64,000 nt of DNA. Origin: Caenimonas aquaedulcis. GTDB taxonomy: Bacteria; Pseudomonadota; Gammaproteobacteria; Burkholderiales; Burkholderiaceae_C. The stretch spans positions 504,022 through 568,021 of the forward strand of contig NZ_JADWYS010000001.1 of the NCBI RefSeq assembly GCF_015831345.1. Reading direction: 5' to 3'. The position numbers were made by a program, and so were the translations under genes. This document shows positions 11,121-22,237 of this stretch, piece after piece. The notes below the pieces were generated by a model. That model was not told the DNA's origin. It saw only the letters and a program-made list of their open reading frames with translations, and ran no database searches. The stretch's first letter is position 1; the number at the start of each line of letters is the position of its first letter.

Positions 11121-12397
11121 AGGTATTGGTCATCGGCGGCGGCGGCCGGGAACACGCCCTGGCGTGGAAGCTGGCGCAATCGCCCAAGGTGCAGGCCGTC
11201 TACGTGGCACCCGGCAACGGCGGCACGGCCATCGACGCGCGGCTCGAGAACGTGCCCATCACCGACGTGGTGGCGCTGCGCCAATGGGCGCAGAAGGAAA
11301 AGATCGCCTTGACCGTCGTCGGCCCGGAAGGCCCGCTCGCGGCCGGCGTGGTGGACGAGTTCCGCACGCACGGGCTTCGCGTGTTCGGCCCGACCCAGAA
11401 GGCCGCGCAGCTGGAAAGCTCCAAGGCCTTCTCCAAGGCGTTCATGAAGCGCCATGCCATTCCTACGGCGGAGTACGAAACCTTTTCGGACCCGGCTGCG
11501 GCGCATGCGTACATCGACAGGAAGGGTGCGCCCATCGTCGTGAAGGCCGACGGCCTGGCGGCGGGCAAGGGCGTCGTCGTCGCGATGACGCCGCAGGAAG
11601 CGCACGAAGCCGTCGACTTCATGCTGCTGGACAACACGCTCGGCGTGGCGCACAACGACGGCGGCGCGCGCGTGGTGATCGAGGAATTCCTCTCGGGCGA
11701 GGAAGCGAGCTTCATCGTGCTGTGCGACGGGAAGAACGTCACCGCGCTCGCCACGAGCCAGGACCACAAGCGCCTGCAGGACGGCGACCTCGGGCCCAAC
11801 ACCGGCGGCATGGGCGCCTATTCGCCCGCGCCCGTGGTCACGCCCGAAGTGCATGCGCGCGCGATGCGCGAGATCATCCTGCCGACGATCAAGGGCATGG
11901 AAAAGGACGGCATCCCGTACACGGGCTTCCTCTACGCGGGCCTCATGATCGACCCGCAAGGCCACTGCAAGACGCTGGAATTCAACTGCCGCATGGGCGA
12001 CCCGGAGACTCAGCCCATCATGATGCGGCTGAAGTCCGACCTGTACGACGTGATGATGCACGCGACCTCCGGCACGCTCGACCAGGTCGACCTCGACTGG
12101 GACCGCCGCACGGCGCTCGGCGTGGTGATGGCTGCCGCGGGCTATCCGCTCAACCCCCGGAAGGGAGACGCGATCGCGGGCCTGCCCAAGGCGGAAGAAG
12201 ACGCGATGGTGTTCCACGCGGGCACGGTGCGCAAGGACGGCACCACGCTCACGGCCGGCGGCCGCGTGCTGTGCGTGACGGCGCTCGCCGATTCGGTGAA
12301 GGCCGCGCAGCATCGCGCCTACGAAGTGGCCGACCAGATCCACTTCGACGGCGCGCAGTACCGCCGCGACATCGGCCACCGCGCGATCCGCGGCTGA
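11117..12397 (+). CDS. purD: phosphoribosylamine--glycine ligase
   Basis: ATP-grasp enzyme of 426 residues forming glycinamide ribonucleotide from phosphoribosylamine, glycine and ATP in purine synthesis. Visible signatures are the N-terminal [19 protein letters not shown], the ATP-grasp segment [34 protein letters not shown], and [20 protein letters not shown] followed by [10 protein letters not shown]. The length is standard (about 425-430). It is coupled to yebC by a 4-base overlap and followed 4 bases later by hemF. The window also encodes PurL but no other purine genes. Confidence 0.98.
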   Translation: MKVLVIGGGGREHALAWKLAQSPKVQAVYVAPGNGGTAIDARLENVPITDVVALRQWAQKEKIALTVVGPEGPLAAGVVDEFRTHGLRVFGPTQKAAQLESSKAFSKAFMKRHAIPTAEYETFSDPAAAHAYIDRKGAPIVVKADGLAAGKGVVVAMTPQEAHEAVDFMLLDNTLGVAHNDGGARVVIEEFLSGEEASFIVLCDGKNVTALATSQDHKRLQDGDLGPNTGGMGAYSPAPVVTPEVHARAMREIILPTIKGMEKDGIPYTGFLYAGLMIDPQGHCKTLEFNCRMGDPETQPIMMRLKSDLYDVMMHATSGTLDQVDLDWDRRTALGVVMAAAGYPLNPRKGDAIAGLPKAEEDAMVFHAGTVRKDGTTLTAGGRVLCVTALADSVKAAQHRAYEVADQIHFDGAQYRRDIGHRAIRG

Positions 12398-12401
12398 ACG
12401 C

Positions 12402-13313
12402 ATGGGCGCCACCGACACCGTCCGCAGCTACCTGCAGGGTTTGCAGGGCCGCATCGTGGCGGCGTGCGAACAGGTGGACGGCGGCACCTTCCGTCGTGAC
12501 GCGTGGAAAAAGGAACCCGGCGAGCCGCTGCAGGGCGACGGCGTCACGATGATCCTCGAGGGCGGCGCCGTGTTCGAACGCGCGGGCTGCGGCTTCTCGC
12601 ATGTCACCGGCCCGAAGCTGCCCCCGTCCGCCACGCAGCACCGTCCCGAGCTCGCGGGCTCGGCCTTCGAGGCGATGGGCGTGTCGCTCGTTTTCCATCC
12701 CCGCAACCCCTATGCGCCGACCGTGCACATGAACGTGCGCGCCATCGCCGCGCATCCGCAGGGACGCGAGCCTGTGTTCTGGTTCGGCGGCGGGATGGAC
12801 CTCACGCCGTACTACGGGTTCGAGGAAGACGCGGTTCATTTCCATCGTGCCTGCAAGGACAGCCTCGCGCGCTTCGGCGACGACAAGTACCCGCGCTTCA
12901 AAGCGTGGTGCGACGACTATTTCTTCCTCAAGCACCGCAACGAGCCGCGCGGCGTCGGAGGCATCTTCTTCGACGATTTCGCCGAGGGCGGTGCGGACAA
13001 CGGCTTGGCGCTCATGCGTTCGGTGGGCGATGCGTTCCTCGATGCGTACCTGCCCATCCTGCAGCGGCGCAAGGACGCGCCCTACGGAGAGCGCGAACGC
13101 GCGTTCCAGCTCTACCGGCGCGGGCGCTATGTCGAGTTCAACCTCGTCTGGGACCGTGGCACCCATTTCGGGCTGCAATCGGGCGGCCGGACCGAGTCGA
13201 TCCTGATGTCGATGCCGCCGCTCGCCAGCTGGGAATACCGCCACGAGCCCGATGCCGGCTCCGCCGAGGCCGAGCTCTACAGCAGGTTCCTGGTGCGAAA
13301 GGACTGGGTTTGA
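12402..13313 (+). CDS. hemF: oxygen-dependent coproporphyrinogen III oxidase
   Basis: Cytoplasmic heme-pathway enzyme of 303 residues that oxidatively decarboxylates coproporphyrinogen III to protoporphyrinogen IX using oxygen. Family signatures are [43 protein letters not shown] and the C-terminal [20 protein letters not shown], which is followed by LMSMPP. The length is normal. It follows purD by 4 bases and its TGA overlaps the TTG start of nadD, so it is part of the same transcription unit. Aerobic heme synthesis implies respiratory growth. Confidence 0.98.
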   Translation: MGATDTVRSYLQGLQGRIVAACEQVDGGTFRRDAWKKEPGEPLQGDGVTMILEGGAVFERAGCGFSHVTGPKLPPSATQHRPELAGSAFEAMGVSLVFHPRNPYAPTVHMNVRAIAAHPQGREPVFWFGGGMDLTPYYGFEEDAVHFHRACKDSLARFGDDKYPRFKAWCDDYFFLKHRNEPRGVGGIFFDDFAEGGADNGLALMRSVGDAFLDAYLPILQRRKDAPYGERERAFQLYRRGRYVEFNLVWDRGTHFGLQSGGRTESILMSMPPLASWEYRHEPDAGSAEAELYSRFLVRKDWV

Positions 13314-13921
13314 CGCCGGCCGGCCCCGCCCCGGCGCGCCGTGTCGGCGTGTTCGGCGGCGCCTTCGATCCCCCGCATGTCGCGCATGTGGCGCTGGCCG
13401 CGGCGGCCATCGGGCAGTTGAAGCTCGACGAAATGCGCGTGCTCCCCACGGGCCAGGCGTGGCACAAGTCGAACGTGCTGACTCCGGCGCCGCATCGCCT
13501 GGCGATGACGCAGATCGCTTTCGGCGAGCTGCCGGGCGTGATCGTGGACGATCGCGAGCTCAAGCGCCCGGGCCCCACTTACACCATCGACACCTTGCGC
13601 GAGCTCATGGCCGAGCAGCCCGGCGCGGAGCTCTTTCTCGTCATGGGTGAGGACCAGGCAGGCGCCATCACCCGCTGGCGCGAGTGGCAGGCGATACTTG
13701 GGATGGTGACGCTGTGCATGGCCGATCGCCCCTCGCACGCCGGCGCCACCCCTTTCCAGGTGCCTCCCGAGGCCCGGCTGAGGCACCTGGAGATGCCCGC
13801 CATGCCTGAGAGTGCCACCGACATCCGCGCCCGCGCGGGCGCCAACGAAGGGATCGACCATCTGGTCCCTGCAGGCGTTGCGCGCTATATTGAACGACAT
13901 CACCTTTATTCACGTACCTGA
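13310..13921 (+). CDS. nadD: nicotinate-nucleotide adenylyltransferase
   Basis: Enzyme of 203 residues that joins ATP and nicotinate mononucleotide to make deamido-NAD. It has the nucleotidyltransferase motif [15 protein letters not shown] near the N-terminus, [14 protein letters not shown] in the middle, and SATDIRAR near the C-terminus, a variant of the usual ISSTxIR. No ATG exists in a suitable place. TTG at 13310 overlaps the hemF stop (TTGA) and gives [17 protein letters not shown], so it was chosen. The stop shares one base with the rsfS ATG (TGATG). The nadD-rsfS-rlmH-maf order is typical of Burkholderiales. Confidence 0.95.
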   Translation: MTPAGPAPARRVGVFGGAFDPPHVAHVALAAAAIGQLKLDEMRVLPTGQAWHKSNVLTPAPHRLAMTQIAFGELPGVIVDDRELKRPGPTYTIDTLRELMAEQPGAELFLVMGEDQAGAITRWREWQAILGMVTLCMADRPSHAGATPFQVPPEARLRHLEMPAMPESATDIRARAGANEGIDHLVPAGVARYIERHHLYSRT

Positions 13922-14523
13922 TGACCCAAGAAGCAGCTGCCAAGAAAGACACCCAACGACTCCAGCGCGCCATCATCGATGGCCTGGAGGACGTCAAGGC
14001 GCAGGACATCGTGGTATTCAACACCGAGCATCTGTCTCCGCTCTTCGAGCGCGTGATCGTCGCCTCGGGCACCTCCAACCGCCAGACCAAGGCCCTCGCC
14101 GCGAGCGTGCGCGACGCCGTGCGCGAGGCCGGCTTCCAGAAGCCGCGGATCGAGGGCGAGGACAACGGCGAGTGGATCATCGTGGACTGCGGCGCCGCGG
14201 TCGCGCACATCATGCAGCCCGCGATCCGCACGTATTACCACCTCGAAGAGATCTGGGGCGAGAAGCCGGTGCGATTGAAGTTCGGTGCCCCCAAGCCTGC
14301 ACAGGCGGAGGAGCCGGCGCCCGCGAAAAAGACGGCCGCGAAGAAGACACCGGCCAAGAAGGCGGCGGGCAAGACGGCTCCCGCGAAGAAATCGGCAACT
14401 GCGAAGACCCCGGGCAGTGCGGCCAAGACCGCACGCCCGGCGAAGTCGGCCTCCAGGGCGCCTGCCAAAAGAGCGCCCGCCGCCAAAACCGCCGCACGCA
14501 AGAGCCCCACGCGCAAGGCATGA
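13921..14523 (+). CDS. rsfS: ribosome silencing factor with long basic tail
   Basis: RsfS/YbeB binds ribosomal protein L14 and blocks subunit joining when nutrients are scarce. The RsfS domain covers about residues 10-125, with [55 protein letters not shown] and YYHLEEIWG. The protein is 200 residues, while plain RsfS is about 105-130. The extra ~80 residues are an Ala/Lys/Pro tail with repeated AKK and PAKK units resembling histone H1 tails, probably disordered and RNA- or ribosome-binding. Coupled to nadD (1-base overlap) and rlmH (4-base overlap). Confidence 0.95.
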   Translation: MTQEAAAKKDTQRLQRAIIDGLEDVKAQDIVVFNTEHLSPLFERVIVASGTSNRQTKALAASVRDAVREAGFQKPRIEGEDNGEWIIVDCGAAVAHIMQPAIRTYYHLEEIWGEKPVRLKFGAPKPAQAEEPAPAKKTAAKKTPAKKAAGKTAPAKKSATAKTPGSAAKTARPAKSASRAPAKRAPAAKTAARKSPTRKA

Positions 14524-14987
14524 AGCTGCTGGTCGTGGCGGTGGGGCAGCGAGTGCCCGATTGGGCCGCCACCGCCTGGGACGACTACGCGAAACGCTTT
14601 CCCCCCGAGCTGCGGGTGGAACTCAAGGCCGTGAAGACGGAGCCGCGCGCCTCCAAAACCCTCGAATCGCTCTACGCCGCGGAACGCCAGCGCATCGAAG
14701 CGGCGATCCCCAAGGGCACGCATGTCGTCGCGCTCGATGAACGCGGCACCGCCCTCACCACGGTGGCACTGGCGGCGCGCCTGAAAGCCTGGCAGATGCA
14801 GGGCGGCGACGTCGCGCTGGTCATCGGCGGGCCCGACGGGCTGGACCCGGCGTTCAAGCAGGGCGCGCAGGAACGCATCCGCCTGTCCGACATGACGCTG
14901 CCCCATGCGATGGTGCGCGTGCTGTTGGTCGAGCAGCTCTATCGCGCGTGGTCGATCAACGCGAACCATCCCTACCATCGTGAGTGA
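14520..14987 (+). CDS. rlmH: 23S rRNA pseudouridine-1915 N3-methyltransferase
   Basis: SPOUT methyltransferase of 155 residues, exactly the normal RlmH length. It methylates pseudouridine 1915 of 23S rRNA in the 70S ribosome using SAM. Signatures are the N-terminal [32 protein letters not shown] and the C-terminal knot [18 protein letters not shown], which is followed by [11 protein letters not shown]. The start overlaps the rsfS stop (ATGA) and the stop lies within the maf start region (8-base overlap). Confidence 0.98.
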   Translation: MKLLVVAVGQRVPDWAATAWDDYAKRFPPELRVELKAVKTEPRASKTLESLYAAERQRIEAAIPKGTHVVALDERGTALTTVALAARLKAWQMQGGDVALVIGGPDGLDPAFKQGAQERIRLSDMTLPHAMVRVLLVEQLYRAWSINANHPYHRE

Positions 14988-15573
14988 TTTCGTCTATCTC
15001 GCGTCGCAGAGCCCGCGGCGCCGGCAACTGCTGGAGCAATTGGGCGTGAGGCACGAACTCCTGCTGCCCGACGCCGGGGAAGACACCGAGTCCCTCGAGG
15101 AGCCGTTGCCCGGCGAGGCGCCCTCGCGCTATGTCCAGCGCGTGACCGGCCTGAAGCTCGGCGCCGCCATCGCGCGGATGAAGCGGCGCGGCCTTGCGCC
15201 TGCGCCCGTCCTGTGCTCCGACACCACCGTGGCGCTGGGCCGCACGATCTACGGCAAGCCTGCGGATGCGCAGGACGCGATCCGCATGCTGCGCGAACTG
15301 TCCGGGCGGACGCACCGCGTGCTGACGGCGGTCGCGATTCAGGACGGCAGGAAGCGACGCGAGGCGCTCAGCGTGTCGCGCGTGACGTTTGCATCGATGA
15401 CTGCCGCGCAGATCCGCGACTACGTGGCGAGCGGTGAGCCCATGGGCAAAGCCGGCGCCTACGCGGTGCAGGGCGCCGCGGCCGCCTACATCCCGCATAT
15501 CAGCGGCAGCTACAGCGGGATCATGGGCCTGCCCATGCACGAGACGGCGCAGTTGCTGCGCGAATTTGCCTAG
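14980..15573 (+). CDS. maf: Maf family nucleoside triphosphate pyrophosphatase
   Basis: House-cleaning pyrophosphatase of 197 residues acting on non-canonical or dTTP/UTP-type nucleotides. It has the Maf signature [16 protein letters not shown] at the N-terminus, a central CSDTTVALG and the C-terminal [19 protein letters not shown], which is followed by [12 protein letters not shown]. The start is GTG at 14980, giving [12 protein letters not shown] and overlapping rlmH by 8 bases. It converges with the PAS gene, the two stops overlapping by 4 bases. In related genomes rng usually follows directly; here a PAS gene intervenes. Confidence 0.95.
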   Translation: MSDFVYLASQSPRRRQLLEQLGVRHELLLPDAGEDTESLEEPLPGEAPSRYVQRVTGLKLGAAIARMKRRGLAPAPVLCSDTTVALGRTIYGKPADAQDAIRMLRELSGRTHRVLTAVAIQDGRKRREALSVSRVTFASMTAAQIRDYVASGEPMGKAGAYAVQGAAAAYIPHISGSYSGIMGLPMHETAQLLREFA

Positions 15574-17030
15574 GGCGAAGCGGGCACGTCGCGGCCCGTG
15601 ATGTCCACGGCCTCGGGCACGACGCCCACGATCTCCCCGCGTCCGTTGAAGACCGGCCGCAGCGAGAAGTCGAAGCGCCGGGGCCCGATCGGCAGGTTGA
15701 CGTCGAGCACTTCGCGCACGGCCATGCCGGAGAGGGCGGCCGCGACGCCTTCCCGTATGCGTTCGGCCAGGCCCGGCGTGCTCTCGAACCAGCGCGTCTC
15801 CCAGAACGGGCGGCCGACGACGTCGCTCAGTTTCGCCTGGATGCCGGAGAGGGATTGCGTGTTGGCATCCAGCAGCACGCCATCGGTGCCGATGAACCCC
15901 TGGTAGATCAGGCTCGTCTCGAAGGTGGCGCGCAGCCTGTCCGCGATGGCGCCTTGCTGCGCCATCGTCCGCTCCAGCTCGGCGGTTCGCAGGCGCACGT
16001 GCGCCTCCAGCGTGTCGTTGAAGCGCCGCAGCGCGGCCTGCGCGCGTTTCTCGGCTTCCACCATCGCGGCCAGCCGCGCACGCTCCTCGCCCAGCTGCCA
16101 GTTGGTGGTGCGCAGCGCCGCCTCCGCCCGCGCCCGGTCGGTCACGTCGGTGATCAGCACGAGGATGCCGTCCACCCTGCCTGAAGCGTCACGCACGGGC
16201 TGGTAGATGAAATCGAGCAGCCGATCCTCCGCAGGCGCGCCGAGCGCCTGTTCGAGCTTGACCAGCATGCCGGTGGCCACATAGGGCTCGCCGCTTTGGT
16301 ACACCTTGTCCAGCAGGGGGATGAAGCCCTGCTTCACCACTTCCGGCAGGGCCTGCGACACGGCCTTGCCCTCGACGTCGCGGCCGCCCACGAGTCGCCG
16401 GTAGGCCTCGTTCGCGATGTCGAACACGTGGTCCGGTCCGCGCAGCAGCGCGATCGGCTGCGGCGCCTGGCGAAAAAGCTCCCGGAGCCGGTCGAGCTCG
16501 GCCTCGCGCGCGCGCCGCGCCAGCACCAGCGCCGTCACTTCGTTGCCCTGGTTGAAGATGCCGCCGATCGTGTTGTCCGGATTGCGCAGGGCGGTGAAGC
16601 TGTAGTTCCACCAGGATTCGCGCGGCAGGCCCGCGCGAACCATGGGCAGCATCTGCTCGAACTGCGCGAGGCCCTCGCCAGTGGCCAGCACGGACTCCAT
16701 TTCCGGCCCGACGGTGGCCCAGATGTCGGACCAGAGTTCCTTCGCGGGCTGGCCCAGGGCGACGGGGTGTCGCTCCGCCGGGATCACCGACCATGCGTCG
16801 TTGTACAGCGTGTACATGCTGGGCCCCCAGTAGATCGCCGTGGGGAAGCTGGAGTTCAGGCAGAGGCTCAACGCCATCTGCAAGGCGGCCGGCCAGCCCT
16901 CGGGCGGCCCGAGGGGGTGGGAGGCCCAGTCGAAGGCACGGATGCGTGCCCCCATCTCGTGCCCGCCCTGGAGGAAGGCGAGTGCTGTCGGGGAGGATGT
17001 CATGGAAAGGAAGGCAGGGAGTGGAGGCAT
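15570..17030 (-). CDS. PAS-domain sensory protein without output domain
   Basis: Protein of up to 486 residues, probably cytoplasmic. A PAS-fold region near residues 40-170 (containing [15 protein letters not shown]) is followed by a second PAS at about 185-300 (ending [15 protein letters not shown]), a coiled coil at about 300-365, and a third PAS at about 365-480 ending [11 protein letters not shown]. The chain stops 6 residues later, just where a HisKA kinase or GGDEF domain would normally begin. No kinase, cyclase or DNA-binding domain is present. ATG at 17003 (MTSSPTAL) is an equally good start. It lies opposite to its neighbours between maf and rng and may be a truncated kinase remnant or a stand-alone sensor. 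Confidence 0.75.
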   Translation of the reverse strand: MPPLPAFLSMTSSPTALAFLQGGHEMGARIRAFDWASHPLGPPEGWPAALQMALSLCLNSSFPTAIYWGPSMYTLYNDAWSVIPAERHPVALGQPAKELWSDIWATVGPEMESVLATGEGLAQFEQMLPMVRAGLPRESWWNYSFTALRNPDNTIGGIFNQGNEVTALVLARRAREAELDRLRELFRQAPQPIALLRGPDHVFDIANEAYRRLVGGRDVEGKAVSQALPEVVKQGFIPLLDKVYQSGEPYVATGMLVKLEQALGAPAEDRLLDFIYQPVRDASGRVDGILVLITDVTDRARAEAALRTTNWQLGEERARLAAMVEAEKRAQAALRRFNDTLEAHVRLRTAELERTMAQQGAIADRLRATFETSLIYQGFIGTDGVLLDANTQSLSGIQAKLSDVVGRPFWETRWFESTPGLAERIREGVAAALSGMAVREVLDVNLPIGPRRFDFSLRPVFNGRGEIVGVVPEAVDITGRDVPASP

Positions 17031-17091
17031 GCTAACAAATTGGGCTTACTTCCCGCTGTCGCCCGCAGCGCACTCGGTTATTCTTGCCGAC

Positions 17092-18579
<1,488 letters not shown>

Positions 18580-18584
18580 CCGCG

Positions 18585-19313
18585 ATGCGACCGCCCATTC
18601 CCATCCTCACCTACCACCAGGTCGACGCCGCGCCGCCCGCGGGCTCGAATTACCGCAGTCTCGTCGTCTCCCCGGGCGCGTTCGCGCGGCAGATGCGCAT
18701 GCTGCGCGCACTCGGCTATCGCGGCCTGTCGATGACGGCGCTGGAGCCCTACCTGCGCGGCGAGAAGTCCGGCAAGGTCGTGGGCATCACGCTGGACGAC
18801 GGCTACGTGAACAACCTGGAGCACGCACTGCCGGTGCTGCGGCGCTTCGGCTTTTCCGCGACCTGCTACATCGTCAGCGGCCAGCTCGGCGGCTCGAACG
18901 TGTGGGACCACGCGAAGGGCGTCCCGCCCAAGCCGCTGATGGACGCCGCGCAACTCGGCGCGTGGATCCTCGGCGGCCAGGAAATCGGCGCGCACACGCG
19001 CAATCACGTCGACCTGCTGCAGGCGGACGATGCCCAGGCACGGGAGGAAATCGAGGGCTGCAAGCGGGATCTCGAATCGCGCTTCGGCGTGCCGGTGCGC
19101 CACTTCTGCTACCCCTATGGTTTTCACAGGCCGCAGCATGCGGCGATGGTGCGCGACGCCGGCTTCGCCACCGCGACCACGACGCAACGCGCACGCACGC
19201 GCGCCGGCGACGATTCCTATGAGTTGCCGCGCGTGCCGGTACTGCGCCAGACCTCGCTGCCCCTCCTGTGGATGAAGGTAGCCACCGGCTACGAGGACCG
19301 CCGGCGTGGATGA
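18585..19313 (+). CDS. polysaccharide deacetylase family protein
   Basis: NodB-fold (carbohydrate esterase 4) protein of 242 residues. Visible landmarks are ILTYHQVD at the start, GITLDDGYVNNLEHALPVL with the metal/catalytic Asp pair, GAHTRNHVDL (the second metal motif, H-x3-H) and HFCYPYGFHRP. It probably removes acetyl groups from an N-acetylated surface sugar; in this context LPS core or exopolysaccharide modification is likely. No clear signal peptide is seen. ATG at 18585, 5 bases after the rng stop; its 3' end overlaps the GT4 gene by 8 bases. Confidence 0.88.
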   Translation: MRPPIPILTYHQVDAAPPAGSNYRSLVVSPGAFARQMRMLRALGYRGLSMTALEPYLRGEKSGKVVGITLDDGYVNNLEHALPVLRRFGFSATCYIVSGQLGGSNVWDHAKGVPPKPLMDAAQLGAWILGGQEIGAHTRNHVDLLQADDAQAREEIEGCKRDLESRFGVPVRHFCYPYGFHRPQHAAMVRDAGFATATTTQRARTRAGDDSYELPRVPVLRQTSLPLLWMKVATGYEDRRRG

Positions 19314-20460
19314 CGCACCCGCGCGGCGCCTGCGCATCGCGGTGCTGAACCGGGTGTTTCGCGCTACCGGCGGCGGGGCCGAGTCCTATTCCATCCGCAT
19401 CGTGCAGGAACTCGCGCAGCGCCACGACATCCACGTGGTCGCGCAGGAGTTCTCGCATGAATGGCCCGGCGTCATGCACGTGAAGGTGCCCCGGCTCTTC
19501 AAGCGCCCACGCTGGCTGAACCAGCTCTGGTATGCGCTGTGCAGCTGGCACGTCACGCGCCATGGATTCGACGTGGTGCACTCCCACGAAAACACCTGGC
19601 ACGGCGACATCCAGACCATCCACGTGCGTCCGGTCCGCGGCGACCTGCTGGGCGCGAGCCGCGGCTGGGCCCGTGCGGGGCGCTGGGCGAAGATCGCCGC
19701 GAGTCCCCGGCTGCTGTCGAACCTCGCGCTCGAAGCGATGCGCTTCCGGGTGCGCCGCGGACGGCGCATCGTCCTCGTGTCCGATGCCCTGCGCGCGCAG
19801 TGCGTGGCGTCCTATCCGGACAGCGAAGCGGCCATGTCCGTGATCACGCCGGGCGTCGACATGGGCGCCGTCGCGGCTACGCAGGGCGCTTCCCGCGCCG
19901 CGCTCGGCCTGCCGGAGGAGGGCGAGGTGATCCTCTTCGTCGGGAACGATTTCGCGCGCAAGGGCCTGGGGACGCTGCTCGAGGCGGTGGCCGGGCTTCC
20001 TTCTTCCGCCACGCTCGCCGTGGTCGGCAGCGGCTCGGGCACGCCTTACCAGGATCGCATCCGGGCCCTCGGCCTGGAAGGGCGCGTCCTGTTCCTGGGC
20101 GTGCGGCAGGACATGGGACCGCTGTACCGCGCGGCTACCGTGCTCGCGCATCCCACCCTCGGCGACTCCTTTGCGATGGTGGTGCTGGAGGCCATGGCGC
20201 AGGGGTTGCCGGTGGTGGCCAGCGGTCCGGCGCACTGCGGCATCTCGACGATGCTGCGCGATGGCGGGGACGCCTTGTTGCTGGACGATCCGCGCCAGGC
20301 CGGGCCGCTGCGCGACGCGCTGGGCCGTATCCTGGACGATCGCGAGCTCGCGGCCCGCTTGAGCAGGAACGGCCTGCAGTTCGCCGCCGGCCACAGCTGG
20401 CGGGCGGCGGCACTGGCTTACGAAGCGCTCTACGCCGGGGCCGCGGCCGCCGCGGGCTGA
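19306..20460 (+). CDS. glycosyltransferase family 4 protein
   Basis: GT-B fold glycosyltransferase of 384 residues, probably adding a sugar in LPS core or surface glycan assembly at the cytoplasmic membrane face. The N-terminal acceptor domain begins RIAVLNRVFRATGGGAESYS. The donor domain carries VILFVGNDFARKGLGTLLEA and the E-x7-E-like nucleotide-sugar segment HPTLGDSFAMVVLEAMAQGL, which continues PVVAS. The start is GTG at 19306, overlapping the deacetylase stop region by 8 bases. It converges with msbA, 4 bases apart. Sugar specificity cannot be read. Confidence 0.9.
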   Translation: MDDAPARRLRIAVLNRVFRATGGGAESYSIRIVQELAQRHDIHVVAQEFSHEWPGVMHVKVPRLFKRPRWLNQLWYALCSWHVTRHGFDVVHSHENTWHGDIQTIHVRPVRGDLLGASRGWARAGRWAKIAASPRLLSNLALEAMRFRVRRGRRIVLVSDALRAQCVASYPDSEAAMSVITPGVDMGAVAATQGASRAALGLPEEGEVILFVGNDFARKGLGTLLEAVAGLPSSATLAVVGSGSGTPYQDRIRALGLEGRVLFLGVRQDMGPLYRAATVLAHPTLGDSFAMVVLEAMAQGLPVVASGPAHCGISTMLRDGGDALLLDDPRQAGPLRDALGRILDDRELAARLSRNGLQFAAGHSWRAAALAYEALYAGAAAAAG

Positions 20461-20464
20461 CGCA

Positions 20465-22237
20465 TCACCCCAGCAGGTCGCTGGGCGAGGCCGGGTTGGA
20501 CCCTTCGGCGGACGCCACGCTGTAGAGCCGGGCGTAGTGGCCGCCGCGGCGCAGCAGCTCGGCGTGCGAGCCTTCTTCGACGACACGGCCGGAGGCCATC
20601 ACGAGGATGCGGTCCGCGTGCTCGATGGTGGAGAGGCGGTGCGCGATGATGAGCGTCGTGCGTCCGGCCATCAGCCGCTGCAGCGCGGACTTCACGGCCT
20701 GCTCCGACTCGGTGTCGAGCGCCGACGTTGCTTCATCGAGCACGAGGATCGGCGCGTCCTTGTAGATGGCGCGGGCGATCGCGAGCCGCTGGCGCTGGCC
20801 GCCCGAGAGTTGCCGCGCGTTATGACCCACCAGCGTGTCCATGCCCTGCGGCAGCGTGGCCACGTGCTCGCTCAGGTTCGCCGCCTCCAGTGCCCGGGCG
20901 ATCCGCTCGCGGTCCACCGGCAGGCCGAGCGTGATGTTGGAGGCAATCGTGTCGTTGAACATCACCACTTCCTGGCTCACAAAGGCGAACTGCCGGCGCA
21001 GCGCGTTGAGGCGCCAGTCGTGGAGTTCCACGCCGTCCAGCAGGATGCGGCCGCTGCTGGGGACGACGAAACGGGGCAGCAGGTTCACCAGCGTCGTCTT
21101 GCCCGAGCCCGAGCCGCCGACGAGCGCCACCGTTTCCCCGGGCGCGACGCGCAGGCTCACGCTTTCGAGCGCGTCGCGCGCGCTGTCCTCGTAGCGCACC
21201 GTCACGTCCTCCAGTGCGATCTCGCCGCAGGCGCGCGCGGCCTCATGCGTGCCCTCGCGCTCCGGTTCGGTGTGTTCGATCAGGTCCAAACCCCGTTCCA
21301 CCGCGGCGAGGCCGCGCGTGATGGGCGAGGCGGATTCGGAGAGGTGCTTGATCGGCGCGATCAGCATGAGCATCGCCGTCACGAACGCCGCGAAGCCGCC
21401 GACGGTGATGCCGCTCGTCGAGCTTTGCCAGAGCGCCGTGCAGATGACGGCGGAGAGGGCGCCGGCGGCAAGCATCTGCGTGAGCGGCGTCATGGCCGAC
21501 GCCGCCACGGTGGACTTCATCGCGAGGCGCCGCAGTTCCCCGCTCAGCTGGCCGAAGCGCTCGCCTTGCGCCGCCTGCGCCTCGTGCAGGCGGACCACGC
21601 GATGCGCGAGCACGTTTTCCTCGACGACATAGGCCAGGCGGTCGGTCGCGTCCTGGTTGGCCTGCGTGATGCGGTGCAGGCGCCTGGAAAGCACCTTCAT
21701 GACCAGGGCGACGCCTGGGAAGATCACCAGCACGATCAAGGTGAGCTTCCAGTTGATGTAGAACAGGTAGGCCATCAACGCGACGAGGGTCAGCGAGTCG
21801 CGGATCAGCGTCAGCATGGTCGTCACCAGCAAGGTGGTGCCGGTCTGCACTTCGTACACGACGGTGTTGGACAGCGCGCTGGCCGAGGTGTGCGCGAACA
21901 GCGACATGGGCGCGTCCAGCACGCGGGCGAACAGGCGGCCACGCAGCTGCACCATCGCCTTGTTGGCCATGTGGGCGAGCGAATACTGGGCGATGAAACC
22001 GGAGATGCCGCGCAGCCCGAACAGGCCCAGCAGCGCGAGCGGAACCAGCCACAGGTTGAAGTTCGCGCCCTGGAAGCCGTTGTCCAGCAGGGGCTTCATG
22101 AGCGCGGGGATGACGGGCTCGGTCAGCGCCACCACGCACGTGGCCGCAAGCAGGGCGGCGAAGGCGGGCCCGCAGCCGCGGAAGTAGGGCAGGATGCGCC
22201 GGATGCGCTGGGCTTGGTTGACGTTCAATGCGGGCAC
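20465..22237 (-). CDS. msbA: lipid A/LPS export ABC transporter (MsbA type)
   Basis: Half-transporter of about 590 residues with six N-terminal helices and a C-terminal ABC domain. It flips lipid A-core across the inner membrane. The ABC motifs are GGSGSGKTTLVNLLPRF (Walker A), LSGGQRQRLAIARAIYKDAP and ILVLDEATSALDTES (Walker B and D-loop). The N-terminus has no ATG. GTG at 22237 has an AGAAAG ribosome site 6 bases upstream and is preferred; TTG at 22228 would overlap the upstream stop (TTGA) and is the alternative. It lies downstream of the O-antigen-ligase fusion gene on the same strand, in a glycan cluster. Confidence 0.9.
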   Translation of the reverse strand: MPALNVNQAQRIRRILPYFRGCGPAFAALLAATCVVALTEPVIPALMKPLLDNGFQGANFNLWLVPLALLGLFGLRGISGFIAQYSLAHMANKAMVQLRGRLFARVLDAPMSLFAHTSASALSNTVVYEVQTGTTLLVTTMLTLIRDSLTLVALMAYLFYINWKLTLIVLVIFPGVALVMKVLSRRLHRITQANQDATDRLAYVVEENVLAHRVVRLHEAQAAQGERFGQLSGELRRLAMKSTVAASAMTPLTQMLAAGALSAVICTALWQSSTSGITVGGFAAFVTAMLMLIAPIKHLSESASPITRGLAAVERGLDLIEHTEPEREGTHEAARACGEIALEDVTVRYEDSARDALESVSLRVAPGETVALVGGSGSGKTTLVNLLPRFVVPSSGRILLDGVELHDWRLNALRRQFAFVSQEVVMFNDTIASNITLGLPVDRERIARALEAANLSEHVATLPQGMDTLVGHNARQLSGGQRQRLAIARAIYKDAPILVLDEATSALDTESEQAVKSALQRLMAGRTTLIIAHRLSTIEHADRILVMASGRVVEEGSHAELLRRGGHYARLYSVASAEGSNPASPSDLLG

